DNA of 60,194 nt from Methanomassiliicoccales archaeon (lineage in GTDB: Archaea; Thermoplasmatota; Thermoplasmata; Methanomassiliicoccales; JACIVX01), in contig JARYLV010000009.1 in NCBI GenBank assembly GCA_029907465.1, positions 1-60,194 on the forward strand, written 5' to 3'. The position numbers and the translations under genes are program-made. Positions 1 through 8,293 of this stretch are shown one piece after another (the stretch's first letter is position 1; each line of letters begins with the position of its first letter). A model generated the notes under the pieces. That model made no database searches and had not been told where the DNA came from. It worked only from the letters and a program-made list of their open reading frames with translations.

Positions 1-164
1 TAAAATGTGTTAATTTGATCTTGCGAGAAAGGCTGTTTTTCGAACAAAAAAATGATTTCTCGTTCAAGTAAAGGTTTGGTATAATTTTTAGGACCCCTAA
101 GGAATTTCTGTGCTACTTCCTCTGATCGACGACTAGTGATACTCGTTAAGCGTCCGAAATACCG

Positions 165-2375
165 ATGAGCCAGCAATCCAATTACATAAAAGATTTAATT
201 AATCATGATTATAGAGTATTGATTATTTTGCTGATCGAAGCGGGATTCCCTGACGCAAGAGTCATCGAAAAAACAAGTGGTGGTGAGGGAGTTTTATCGA
301 ATATTATCGATAGAATCAAAAAGGAATCCTTTTCTGGTTATGCTAGAATAGGTCTACGGCAACCACAGAGTGAATCAGAAGGTGTGATTCTCTTTGAAGC
401 TGGCGAGCCGATAGGTGCCCTATACGTCGACAGGAGGGGGCAGAATAACGCTGAGAAAATTTACAGGGGCGAGAGGGCACTGGAGTTCATTTTCGAGGAT
501 TCACAGTATTCAAACGCATCGATCTCCCTACATACTGGGTTAGACCCGAGGGATATTTTGAAGAGATTCGAGGGGGCTGAGATCAAGGGTTTCCAAGTCG
601 TACCCTCTTTTTCAACCCCACCACCATCAAAACCCGTCGACCTAAGTGTCCTCGCTGGTAACATGAATGCGGTCGCGAAGAAAATTGAAAGTTGGGCCCG
701 CGAAGGTTTCGTCGTGTCCCGATTGCTGGATATATATCTGGATGATCCGGATAAGGCTTCAAGAATTCTCCCGCATTTTGAGGCGAATGTCGAAAGGGCG
801 AGAGCTCTTATCGAGCGTCTACGTTTTCTGAATAAGGTAGGGATCGAAAGGGAAGTCGAATCAATCCTCCGGAAAGCGATGGATCCTGAACGGATTGAGG
901 AGGCTGAAATTGAATTCGATCTTCTCGCAAAGAGGATAGAGAGATCAGAAAAGGAGAAGCTTGCGGAGAAAGAGATCCGCCTCGATATTGAGAGGAAGAA
1001 ACAGAACGAGCGGATCGATCACGTCTATGACCTCATCCTCCAGTATCATAAGATGAGGGCTCTCGGCACGGAGAAAAGGGCGAGATGTCCGAAATGCGGT
1101 GAGGTCTTAGATCGTGATGGTTTCTGCTCAAAATGCAACGAGTTCGTTACGCAAAAACCTCAATATGGAAGGGCGATTAACCCCCGTTACACTTTTTCAC
1201 AGTTTGTCGTAGGTCACAGCAATAGGTTTGCAGTTGCTGCGGCGAAAGCCGTCGCGAGCAACCCAGGAACCGCATACAATCCTCTTTTCATTTACAGCAG
1301 ATCTGGTCTGGGAAAAACTCACCTCTTGCATGCGATCGGTAACGAGATTCTCGAGAGGCATCAGAATCTATTGGTTATTTACACCTCAATGGAAAAATTC
1401 GAAACAGAGCTCATCGAGGCAATATCGTTGAACAAAGTAGAAGAATTTCGAAAAGCCCACTCGAAAGTTGACGTGCTCTTGATCGATGATGTGCAATTTA
1501 TTGCTGGCAGAGAGCGAACGCAGGAAGAGCTATTCCAGATCTTTAACGATCTCCTTGAGAATGAAAGGCAGATTGTGCTCGCTTCTGACCGGTTGCCGAA
1601 GGAGATCCCATCGTTATCAGAGAGACTTCTGACACGCTTTGAATCCGGACTTATTGCGGATATTCAGCCGCCTGATTACGAAACACGCGTCGCGATCCTA
1701 GAAAAGAAGGTGAGGGAAGAGCGAATCGCTGTGCCGAAAGAGGTACTTGAGTTCATTGCAAATGTCTGCAGGGACAATGTGAGGCAGCTCGAAGGTGGCC
1801 TCAACAGGATCGTTGCGTTCTCTTCGCTCATGCGCACCGACATAGACCTCGCACTCGCGAAAGAGGTCTTGAGTCACGAAGCAGAAGGGATGCGCATCAA
1901 AGAATTCAAATTCGACCTCGCCGGCGGTCAAAGTTATTTAGTCGAAGAGCCGAAACCTGAGGTTGCGCACAGAGCGTTCGTTTCAAAGGTCCAGGAGGGC
2001 TACAAAGGGCTCGCTATCACAAGGGGGCACCCGAGGAACCTTGCCGGTAAGCTGGGACAACTCCAAGCCACAATTTATTGGCTCACAGACCGCGAATCAA
2101 CTGTAGTACAGACCTTACCGCCGTCCCTGGAAAGAATCATGCTCGTGATCGAAGAGTTTATCAGAACGAATGAAAAATGCGTCATTCTTCTTGACGATAT
2201 CCAGTATTTGATCAGCAACACGACCTTTGAGGGAATCGTTAGGTTCATCAGAAGCGTTGTCGATGAGATCTCAGAGACCCCTTCAATTTTTGTCGTCTCG
2301 GTTAATGAGGAGAGCCTTAGCCCACAGGATAGATCGATCCTGGAGAGGGAAATGGAAGTCCTCAAGACCTCCTGA
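165..2375 (+). CDS. DnaA-type AAA+ ATPase with zinc ribbon and C-terminal DUF835 domain
   Basis: The 736-residue protein has four parts. Residues 20-140 resemble the DUF4388/DUF2226 type of small sensory domain. Residues 160-300 are charged and helical. A zinc ribbon has CPKC at 308-311 and CSKC at 321-324. Residues 340-570 are a clear bacterial DnaA ATPase: SGLGKTHLL at 380-388, the Walker B stretch LLIDDVQF, a TQEELF helix, RLLTRF with a box VII-type arginine, and the sensor 2 stretch VRQLEGGLNR. Residues 586-733 match DUF835, known from archaeal signalling proteins. DnaA domain IV, which reads DnaA boxes, is absent. The first Walker A glycine is a serine (SRSGLGKT), so ATP binding may be altered. 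The stop codon abuts the stop of the converging neighbour with no spacer. I infer an ATP-driven regulator or assembly factor rather than a classical initiator. No clear ribosome-binding site marks the start. Confidence 0.85.
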   Translation: MSQQSNYIKDLINHDYRVLIILLIEAGFPDARVIEKTSGGEGVLSNIIDRIKKESFSGYARIGLRQPQSESEGVILFEAGEPIGALYVDRRGQNNAEKIYRGERALEFIFEDSQYSNASISLHTGLDPRDILKRFEGAEIKGFQVVPSFSTPPPSKPVDLSVLAGNMNAVAKKIESWAREGFVVSRLLDIYLDDPDKASRILPHFEANVERARALIERLRFLNKVGIEREVESILRKAMDPERIEEAEIEFDLLAKRIERSEKEKLAEKEIRLDIERKKQNERIDHVYDLILQYHKMRALGTEKRARCPKCGEVLDRDGFCSKCNEFVTQKPQYGRAINPRYTFSQFVVGHSNRFAVAAAKAVASNPGTAYNPLFIYSRSGLGKTHLLHAIGNEILERHQNLLVIYTSMEKFETELIEAISLNKVEEFRKAHSKVDVLLIDDVQFIAGRERTQEELFQIFNDLLENERQIVLASDRLPKEIPSLSERLLTRFESGLIADIQPPDYETRVAILEKKVREERIAVPKEVLEFIANVCRDNVRQLEGGLNRIVAFSSLMRTDIDLALAKEVLSHEAEGMRIKEFKFDLAGGQSYLVEEPKPEVAHRAFVSKVQEGYKGLAITRGHPRNLAGKLGQLQATIYWLTDRESTVVQTLPPSLERIMLVIEEFIRTNEKCVILLDDIQYLISNTTFEGIVRFIRSVVDEISETPSIFVVSVNEESLSPQDRSILEREMEVLKTS

Positions 2376-3473
2376 TCACGAGAGGCGCTTCATTTCGGCC
2401 TTGAACTCGATGAGTCTCTCGAGTGTTTCCTCAACATCGTTTCTCTTAAAGGCGACAGCCCCATCTTTCAGAATCTTGATAAGGGAACTGACATCTTTAC
2501 CTGCAGCCTTCGCATCGAGGAGCGTTTCCTTCGATTTCTTTAACTCTTCTTCTAAGACATCTGGAAGCATTTTTAGCAGCTCTTCCCTCCCTTTCTTTGC
2601 GAGAACGCCCATCATCGTCCAATCGCCGTGCTTCCCTGCATCCCGAGCTTCATTGAGAAGCCTTCTCGCCTCCCTGACATCGACATAGAGATACTCGGAA
2701 TTCTTAATAAGTTTCTCAAGAGCTTCACACATCTCACTCGCTTCTATATAGCGCCCTGTGATCTGCCTGGCGACGCCCTTGGCATTTTCTATTTCGATCA
2801 AGGCACCCCTCAAATCACCGGTGTTTATCTTTGCTTTGATGACCTCTAACGACTGAAGGATCGCCTTTGGATCCGAGCCTATTTGACTTGAGACTTCCGC
2901 GAGCTTTTCGAGATCTTCGATTTCCCTAGCAATCTTTTCCTCAATGGTACTCTTTGCCCGAGCCAGACTTTCCTGTACAAAATTAACTGCAGAAACAACA
3001 TCTCTCTGTTTTCCAGCCCTAACCGCCTTGTCGATGAACCGCTTCGCCTCGTTTACTTCAATATTGAATTCATTTGCCATCGCAAGGAGTGACTTGACCT
3101 CCTCGACGAGGAGGGGGAATTGTTTTCTCAATTCGATCTCCTTTTCTTCGGCTGCCCTTGCCTCAACCCCTACCGGCGGTTCTTCGATCGCCGTTCCCGT
3201 CGCTCCAGCTTCTCCTCCCGCTGATGTCTCGATTTTCTCAGCTCCCTCTTTTGAGATTTCCAACCTTGCATTGCACTTCGGGCACCGTTCGAGTTCGGCT
3301 GGTACAGCCGCTCCGCAATTGGGGCATTCAATTTCGATGATCTCTTCGATTACAAATTCGACGCCACATTTAGGGCATTTTGAGACTTCCCCAACGATAT
3401 GAGTCCCACACTCAGGGCAATCGAACTCGATTTGATCACGACCTTCATTATTTCCAGAGCGGTTGGCTTTCAA
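2376..3473 (-). CDS. Double zinc-ribbon protein with long coiled coil
   Basis: The protein has 365 residues and no enzyme family that I recognise. Two tandem zinc ribbons lie at the N-terminus, with cysteines 19/22/33/36 and 50/53/64/67 in CPxC...CPKC pairs. Residues 100-360 are almost entirely charged helix rich in Glu, Lys and Ala, consistent with coiled coil. The start is a TTG with GGTGG five bases upstream. An AT-rich TATA-like stretch lies near 3510. It converges exactly on the DnaA-like gene, which also has a zinc ribbon and a helical middle, but nothing in the sequence shows that they interact. A structural or scaffold role is only a guess. Confidence 0.7.
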   Translation of the reverse strand: MKANRSGNNEGRDQIEFDCPECGTHIVGEVSKCPKCGVEFVIEEIIEIECPNCGAAVPAELERCPKCNARLEISKEGAEKIETSAGGEAGATGTAIEEPPVGVEARAAEEKEIELRKQFPLLVEEVKSLLAMANEFNIEVNEAKRFIDKAVRAGKQRDVVSAVNFVQESLARAKSTIEEKIAREIEDLEKLAEVSSQIGSDPKAILQSLEVIKAKINTGDLRGALIEIENAKGVARQITGRYIEASEMCEALEKLIKNSEYLYVDVREARRLLNEARDAGKHGDWTMMGVLAKKGREELLKMLPDVLEEELKKSKETLLDAKAAGKDVSSLIKILKDGAVAFKRNDVEETLERLIEFKAEMKRLS

Positions 3474-3615
3474 TAAACCACCAGCGTCAGATATCGATAA
3501 TCTCTGTTGAGATATTTAGTTATAATCATGATCGTCCAATGAGTGGCAAATAACGATCTCGTTCGATACGATTTCGATCATATTCCCCCCCCAGCTGGAT
3601 AGCCATTCCCAGGCC

Positions 3616-4428
3616 CTAATCCTCCAGATTCAATAGTATCTCTTTCATCTTTGCTGCGTCCTTTTCAAGCAATGGCGTCTCGCTGATGACGGTGATGTCG
3701 TAAGACCTCTTCTTGAGACAGGGGGCGAGAAGCGCAAAGTCGGGAGATTTTGCATCGAGGGGCAAGTGTTTTTTCTCGCCGGCACCAGTGAATTCAACGG
3801 AGCTAAAATGGATATGAAGATGCCCATTGTAGATTTCTTCAAAATATCTTATCAGCCTTTCAAAATCTTCTTCTGTCTTGATTCCGCGATCACTCCTCGC
3901 ATGAAGATGCGCAAAATCGATTACTGGGCATGTCCCTTCAATCTCTTCAACGACTTTTGCAATCTCTTGAGGCGTCCCCCAATATCCTTTCTTGCCCATC
4001 GTCTCGAGCCCGATATATACCCCGATACCTTCATCTTCGAGCTTCTTTCGGCAGCTCTTGATACCCCGAATAATATTCTTCGTCGCGACTTCTGGGGACG
4101 CAGTTCCATAGGAGCCAGCATGAACGACAACGATCCATGCGCCCATTGCATCAGCAGCCCTCGCCGATTTCAAAACCCATTCCACGCTTTTCTTAATCGT
4201 TTCTTTGTTTGGCGAGTTAAAATTAATGTAATATGGTGCGTGGACACTCAGCAGAATACCAGAATCCCTTCCTTTTTCGCCGACCAATCGTGCCTTCTCT
4301 TCGGAAATCATGACCTGTCTGACAAACTGCACCTCGAGCGCGTTGAGACCTAGAGCTCTAATCCGTTCAAGGGCATCAAGCGGCCCTTTACTACCCTCTG
4401 GATATCCCGCAGGTCCGAAATAGTACAC
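3616..4428 (-). CDS. Endonuclease IV-like TIM-barrel protein (AP endonuclease family 2)
   Basis: The sequence has the layout of the Nfo/xylose-isomerase-like TIM barrel: an early FGPAGYP, SVHAPYYINF, VVVHAGS, GLETMGKKGYWGT, VIDFAHLHAR, HIHFSS and ISETPLLEKDA. The His, Glu and Asp residues that bind the zinc cluster of endonuclease IV are mostly recognisable. The family cleaves DNA 5' of abasic sites. Archaeal members of this divergent branch are usually unassigned, so base-excision repair is likely but not proven; a sugar isomerase relative is possible. A GTG at 4488 would lengthen the protein to 290 residues. I prefer the GTG at 4428 (270 residues) because a TATA-like box at 4451-4460 lies about 27 bases upstream, which fits a leaderless mRNA. 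Confidence 0.75.
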   Translation of the reverse strand: MYYFGPAGYPEGSKGPLDALERIRALGLNALEVQFVRQVMISEEKARLVGEKGRDSGILLSVHAPYYINFNSPNKETIKKSVEWVLKSARAADAMGAWIVVVHAGSYGTASPEVATKNIIRGIKSCRKKLEDEGIGVYIGLETMGKKGYWGTPQEIAKVVEEIEGTCPVIDFAHLHARSDRGIKTEEDFERLIRYFEEIYNGHLHIHFSSVEFTGAGEKKHLPLDAKSPDFALLAPCLKKRSYDITVISETPLLEKDAAKMKEILLNLED

Positions 4429-4450
4429 AATAGCAGATCGATGAGTAACG

Positions 4451-4460
4451 ATATTAATAA
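4451..4460 (-). promoter_or_regulatory. TATA box of the endonuclease IV-like gene
   Basis: On the minus strand this reads TTATTAATAT. Its centre is about 27 bases from the GTG at 4428, the spacing expected between an archaeal TATA box and its transcription start, so the mRNA is probably leaderless. Confidence 0.5.
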
Positions 4461-4656
4461 TGCCCTTGCACCCTGGCGATTTGCCCACTGGTCTCGAGAG
4501 TATTCAGAAGGATCATGGGGTATCCGATTTTCAGTTTTTCATGACGATACTACTGAACCTCCTTGTGGTCCGCTGGTGCAATACACTTCAGGCCGCATCG
4601 ATCCTGTCTCTAAAGATTTTTATTAATGGAGGTTATGTATATACTGGGATGAAACA

Positions 4657-5139
4657 ATGAAGATCGAATCGGTGCTCATCGAGAAACCTCACGATACGAA
4701 CGTCATTATCGGTCAGTCGCATTTCATCAAGACGGTAGAGGACCTCTATGAGGCACTCATTACTTCTGTACCTGGCATTAAATTTGGGGTCGCGTTTTGC
4801 GAGGCGTCTCAAGACAGACTGGTGAGGGTTGATGGCAATGATGAAGAATTGAAATCCTGTGCAAGCCGCAATGCGATGAGGGTCGGTGCAGGACATTCCT
4901 TCATCATTGTTCTGCGTAACGCATATCCGATCAATGTGATGAAGAACATCAGAGACGTTCCAGAAATCTGTTCGATCTTCTGTGCGACTGCAAATGAGGT
5001 CGAAGTGATTGTCGCAGAATCGCAGCGGGGACGTGGGATCATCGGTGTGATCGATGGCCAGCCACCAATAGGGGTCGAGAGCGATGAGAAAATTAAAGAA
5101 AGGCAGGAGTTCCTCAGAAAGATCGGATACAAGCGATAA
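4657..5139 (+). CDS. Adenosine-specific kinase family protein
   Basis: The 160-residue protein matches the small archaeal and thermophile family named adenosine-specific kinase (PF04008). Typical stretches are the N-terminal GQSHFIKTVEDLYEAL, GIKFGVAFCEASQDRLVR, SFIIVLRNAYPINV, VPEICSIFCATAN, VEVIVAESQRGRGIIGVIDG and PPIGVESDEK. The length is normal for the family. The name comes from structural and ligand work on a Pyrobaculum homologue, and the physiological reaction is less certain. The gene overlaps the following methyltransferase by 56 bases, suggesting one transcript. Confidence 0.85.
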   Translation: MKIESVLIEKPHDTNVIIGQSHFIKTVEDLYEALITSVPGIKFGVAFCEASQDRLVRVDGNDEELKSCASRNAMRVGAGHSFIIVLRNAYPINVMKNIRDVPEICSIFCATANEVEVIVAESQRGRGIIGVIDGQPPIGVESDEKIKERQEFLRKIGYKR

Positions 5140-5914
5140 GGGGGAGTTTGAAACCCTGGATGAGTACGAGGCATCAGCGAAATACTACGATATCTGGACA
5201 GAAGACTTTAGAGACGACATCGACTTCTATGTTCAGCTCATCGAAACGGCGGGACCACCGATTCTCGTCTGCATGTGTGGCACAGGCAGAGTTCTGATCC
5301 CACTCGCCAAAAAGGGTTATGAAGTGACCGGCGTGGATAGAAGCTCAGCGATGCTCGATCGATGCGCCGAGAAGATTGAACTCCTCGATGAAAAGACACA
5401 GGAAAGAATTGATATTATCCAGGGTGATGTGAGGTCATTTAAGACATCGAAACGATTCAAACTAGTGATCCTTCCTTACAACTCATTCATGCATCTCCTC
5501 GACACTGCGGATCAGGAGGAGGCACTAAGGAACATTTCCGCGCATATGGCTGGCGATGGTTTGCTTACAATTGCCATCATTAATCCAAAGTTTTCCAAGG
5601 TTGGCGGAGCACTTTACCATGCTGGCACGAAATTGACGCCCGAGGGTGAAATCATTTCTCGGTTCGAGTCGTGGGACTACGATCTGGCTTCGCAGAGAAT
5701 CATGATTCACTATTTTTATGATATCTCGAGACAGGACAGGCCGTTAAGACGTGTCACGACGACATTCACGCTTCGATACTCCAGTTACAGGGAGATGGTC
5801 GAACTGCTCAAGCGGTGCGATTTTGACGTACTCGATGTTTACGGAGACTACGCGTTCTCGCCGTTCAAAAAAGATAGCGAACTCATGATATTCCTGGCCA
5901 GGAAGATGCGATGA
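5084..5914 (+). CDS. Class I SAM-dependent methyltransferase
   Basis: A Rossmann methyltransferase fold is visible. Motif I is ILVCMCGTGRVLIPLA (usually DLGCGTG), followed by the acidic strand end VTGVDRSSAML, IIQGDVRSF and the motif IV-like VILPYNSFMHLL. The substrate is not predictable. The protein has 276 residues. The only ATG in frame before the conserved region is at 5084, giving an unusual 56-base overlap with the upstream kinase gene. The true start may be a downstream non-standard codon, since the first 25 residues are highly charged and not part of the fold. Its stop overlaps the next start as ATGA, so it is coupled to the DNA glycosylase gene. Confidence 0.8.
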   Translation: MRKLKKGRSSSERSDTSDKGEFETLDEYEASAKYYDIWTEDFRDDIDFYVQLIETAGPPILVCMCGTGRVLIPLAKKGYEVTGVDRSSAMLDRCAEKIELLDEKTQERIDIIQGDVRSFKTSKRFKLVILPYNSFMHLLDTADQEEALRNISAHMAGDGLLTIAIINPKFSKVGGALYHAGTKLTPEGEIISRFESWDYDLASQRIMIHYFYDISRQDRPLRRVTTTFTLRYSSYREMVELLKRCDFDVLDVYGDYAFSPFKKDSELMIFLARKMR

Positions 5915-6765
5915 ATATAAGGCCGATCAATCTGGACTATACGCTCGGTTGTGGACAAGTCTTTCGATGGAGAAGGCATAAGGATTGGTGGGTCGGAGTT
6001 GTTGGCGCGAGGGTTATTGAACTGAAACAGGAAAATGATTTCATCGAAGTACGCGGAGACGCTGATGAATATTTCCTCCGCCAGTATTTCAGAGCGGACG
6101 ATCATGTTGAGCGGATTTACGGCGATATCTCCAAAGACGACTATATCTCAAATCTCGTTAAACGATACAGAGGATTGAGACTGATCAGGCAAGACCCCTG
6201 GGAGTGTTCCGCATCTTTCGTGCTTGCTACCTACGCAAACATTCCGCGCATTGAGAAGATGATTGAAAACCTGTGCATGGCCTTTGGAAAGAGGATCGAC
6301 AGCTACCATTATTCTTTCCCCACACCAGAGAGCATCGTGGGAGATGAGACGGCTGTACATCGTTGCGGTCTCGGTTTTCGTTGCAATAGGTTCGTCCAAT
6401 TTGCCAGGCGTGTCTATGACGGCAGCATCAATTTTGATGAGCTCAGGGAAATGGAATACGAGGATTGCGTCCGAACACTAAAGAAATTTGAGGGGGTCGG
6501 AGACAAGGTCGCAGATTGCATCGCGCTCTTTTCTCTCGATCAACTAGAGGCTTTTCCGATCGATGTCAGGATTGCAAGGGCCGTGAGAAAACACTATGGT
6601 GTTGAAGGAAATTATAAAAAAGTTAGCAAATTCTGCCGATCGTATTTTGGTGTCTACGCTGGTTACGCTCAGGAGTTTATCTATCTCTCAGAGGCGAAAA
6701 GCAATACGGGGTTAACTTTCATTGATGAGAGAGTTAGTCAATCCACGCGGGGGCAGATGCATTGA
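5911..6765 (+). CDS. ogg: 8-oxoguanine DNA glycosylase (OGG1-type, HhH-GPD)
   Basis: This bifunctional glycosylase/AP lyase removes oxidised guanine from DNA. The OGG N-terminal signature TLGCGQVFRW is at residues 11-20. The helix-hairpin-helix segment KKFEGVGDKVADCIALFSLD holds the expected lysine nucleophile (K199), and the following FPIDV supplies the catalytic aspartate (D218). The length of 284 residues fits archaeal OGG1-like proteins. The start overlaps the methyltransferase stop (ATGA). The 3' end overlaps the converging regulator gene by 28 bases. Confidence 0.9.
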   Translation: MNIRPINLDYTLGCGQVFRWRRHKDWWVGVVGARVIELKQENDFIEVRGDADEYFLRQYFRADDHVERIYGDISKDDYISNLVKRYRGLRLIRQDPWECSASFVLATYANIPRIEKMIENLCMAFGKRIDSYHYSFPTPESIVGDETAVHRCGLGFRCNRFVQFARRVYDGSINFDELREMEYEDCVRTLKKFEGVGDKVADCIALFSLDQLEAFPIDVRIARAVRKHYGVEGNYKKVSKFCRSYFGVYAGYAQEFIYLSEAKSNTGLTFIDERVSQSTRGQMH

Positions 6766-7112
6766 GGCGCTCTGACACCCGTATAGCTTTCGTAAATCGA
6801 AACGAGCATACCGCACTTCTTGACCATTTCGCAAATTCTGCAAGTCTCTGTCACAATGTCCGATCCATTTAGGATCCTCATGGCTGCTCGCTCTACCTCT
6901 CTCTTAAATTCCTCGTACTTTTCACTTGTCTCGATCTCCCTGCTCGTACCGCGCTTTGATTTCAAATACTGTGAGATCGCGGCATCGGTTACCCCGAAAC
7001 GGCGGGCGACCTCGGCTTGCGTCATCCCGTGCTTTTCGACGAGTTCCCTTGCCAGTTCTCTGCGTATCGAAGGCAGCACATACCAAACAATCAGCTCACA
7101 TGGGATCTTCAT
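6738..7112 (-). CDS. XRE-type HTH regulator with C-terminal cysteine cluster
   Basis: The 124-residue protein has a Cro/XRE helix-turn-helix, GMTQAEVARRFGVTDAAISQYLKSKRG. A C-terminal segment holds CRICEMVKKC and, near the end, CICP. This resembles the archaeal COG2522 family of small regulators. The five clustered cysteines could hold an iron-sulfur cluster or zinc, suggesting redox or metal sensing, but this is inference. An upstream in-frame start at 7202 exists. I chose the ATG at 7112 because a TATA-like box at 7135-7142 sits 26-27 bases upstream and conserved residues start just after it. It is divergent from the Thi4 gene, whose regulation is an obvious but untested target. Confidence 0.8.
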   Translation of the reverse strand: MKIPCELIVWYVLPSIRRELARELVEKHGMTQAEVARRFGVTDAAISQYLKSKRGTSREIETSEKYEEFKREVERAAMRILNGSDIVTETCRICEMVKKCGMLVSIYESYTGVRAPQCICPRVD

Positions 7113-7518
7113 ATAGGCCCGTGATATTTTAACGATATTAAAGATTTTATAATTTCCCTTTCGACTCTCTCGAAAGATAGACAGAAGGTTAGCTGGGCGC
7201 AAGCCTTATGATCTGGGATTTAGTAAGTTGATTCTCCACCAGCGTCTATGGATTGAAACATGGTCCAAAAGGCTGATTTGGGAGCAGATCACGAGCCCGA
7301 ATTCGGCTTACTCAACGAAAAATCATTGATTGTACGCAATTCTGTGCTCTGATGTTACCAGCGGGTATGCGGTGATTTTCATGGCCGAGAGGCTCTCAGA
7401 TTTGTGTAAGTGGACAGTATGGCCTCCAGTTTCCGAAGTTGTTCTTATTTCAAACAACAAATTCATAAAGGAAGATTGTTGTTTCATGAACAACTCTAAA
7501 TCGGACGGGTGTCGTCTC
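7113..7518. other. Intergenic region between the HTH regulator and the Thi4 gene
   Basis: About 400 bases with no convincing gene. It holds the regulator's TATA box (7135-7142, minus strand), a 10-bp palindrome CCGAATTCGG at 7297-7306, and a weak TATA-like TTCATAAA at 7462-7469 that could serve the Thi4 gene. I looked for a TPP riboswitch here and did not see its conserved segments. Confidence 0.5.
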
Positions 7519-8292
7519 ATGCCAATTGACGAGGTTATAATTACGAGAAATATCGTCGAACGGTTTTCGAGAGAGTTTATCGAAAACCTCGATGTGGACG
7601 TTGTTATTGCGGGTGCTGGTCCGTCGTCCCTCACTGCGGCGAGATACCTAGCAAGGGGAGGAAAACGGGTTGTTATTTTCGAAAGGCGTCTCTCGCCCGG
7701 TGGTGGCATGTGGGGGGGCGGAATGACTTTCCCGGTCATCGTCGTGCAGGAGGAATCGAAGTTCCTTCTCGAGGAGATAGGAGTCAGGCTAAGAAACGAA
7801 GGTAACGGCTACTACACAGCGGATTCAGTCGAATCATCAGCCAAAATGATTGCTGCAGCAATCGATGCAGGTGCTCGACTCTTTAACGCGATTACAGTCG
7901 AGGACGTAATGATCAGGGACTCTAAGGTGACTGGAGTTGTCATAAACTGGAGTGCTGTGGATATTGCGAACCTTCATGTCGACCCAGTAAGCGTGAGGGC
8001 AAAATACGTGATCGACGCGACAGGTCATGCGGCGGAGATCTGTAAGATTGTGCAACAAAAAGCAGGAAAACTGCGCACGCCATCAGGCAGGATCGAGGGC
8101 GAGAAGAGTATGTGGGCAGAGGTCGGCGAAAAGATGACCGTCGAGAACACCGTCGAGGTATTCCCGAACCTTTACGTCACTGGTATGGCGTGCAACGCTG
8201 TAATGGGTGCGCCTAGGATGGGCCCGATCTTCGGCGGTATGCTCCTGTCAGGAAAGAAAGTTGCCGAACTCATCTTGAGCAGAAAGGAATGA
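7519..8292 (+). CDS. thi4: Thiamine thiazole synthase / Thi4 family flavoprotein-like enzyme
   Basis: The protein (257 residues) builds the thiazole part of thiamine from NAD and glycine; archaeal relatives have also been annotated as ribose-1,5-bisphosphate isomerases. The dinucleotide-binding loop IAGAGPSSLTAARYLA, the FERRLSPGGGMWGGGMTFP signature, and the C-terminal GMACNAVMGAPRMGPIFGGM are all present. The position of the suicidal cysteine of yeast Thi4 is a histidine here (NLHVDP), as in the methanogen enzymes that use free sulfide catalytically. In-frame starts exist at 7330 and 7486. I prefer 7519 because MPIDEV aligns with archaeal N-termini and GGTG lies 8 bases upstream. Confidence 0.87.
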   Translation: MPIDEVIITRNIVERFSREFIENLDVDVVIAGAGPSSLTAARYLARGGKRVVIFERRLSPGGGMWGGGMTFPVIVVQEESKFLLEEIGVRLRNEGNGYYTADSVESSAKMIAAAIDAGARLFNAITVEDVMIRDSKVTGVVINWSAVDIANLHVDPVSVRAKYVIDATGHAAEICKIVQQKAGKLRTPSGRIEGEKSMWAEVGEKMTVENTVEVFPNLYVTGMACNAVMGAPRMGPIFGGMLLSGKKVAELILSRKE

Positions 8293-8293
8293 A

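Noticed and set aside
90-135. Possible third ORB near the DnaA-like gene (GGACCCCTAAGGAATTT)
   Set aside because: The G-run is present on the minus strand, but the dyad lacks its second half, so it does not meet the pattern.
165-2375. Calling the first gene dnaA, the replication initiator
   Set aside because: It lacks domain IV, has a changed Walker A, and the window already encodes Orc1/Cdc6 with ORB elements. No DnaA boxes were seen.
7330-7518. N-terminal extension of the Thi4 protein
   Set aside because: The extra 63 residues do not look like Thi4, and archaeal homologues start at the equivalent of residue 64.
7113-7518. TPP riboswitch upstream of the Thi4 gene
   Set aside because: The conserved CTGAGA and ACCTGA segments are missing.
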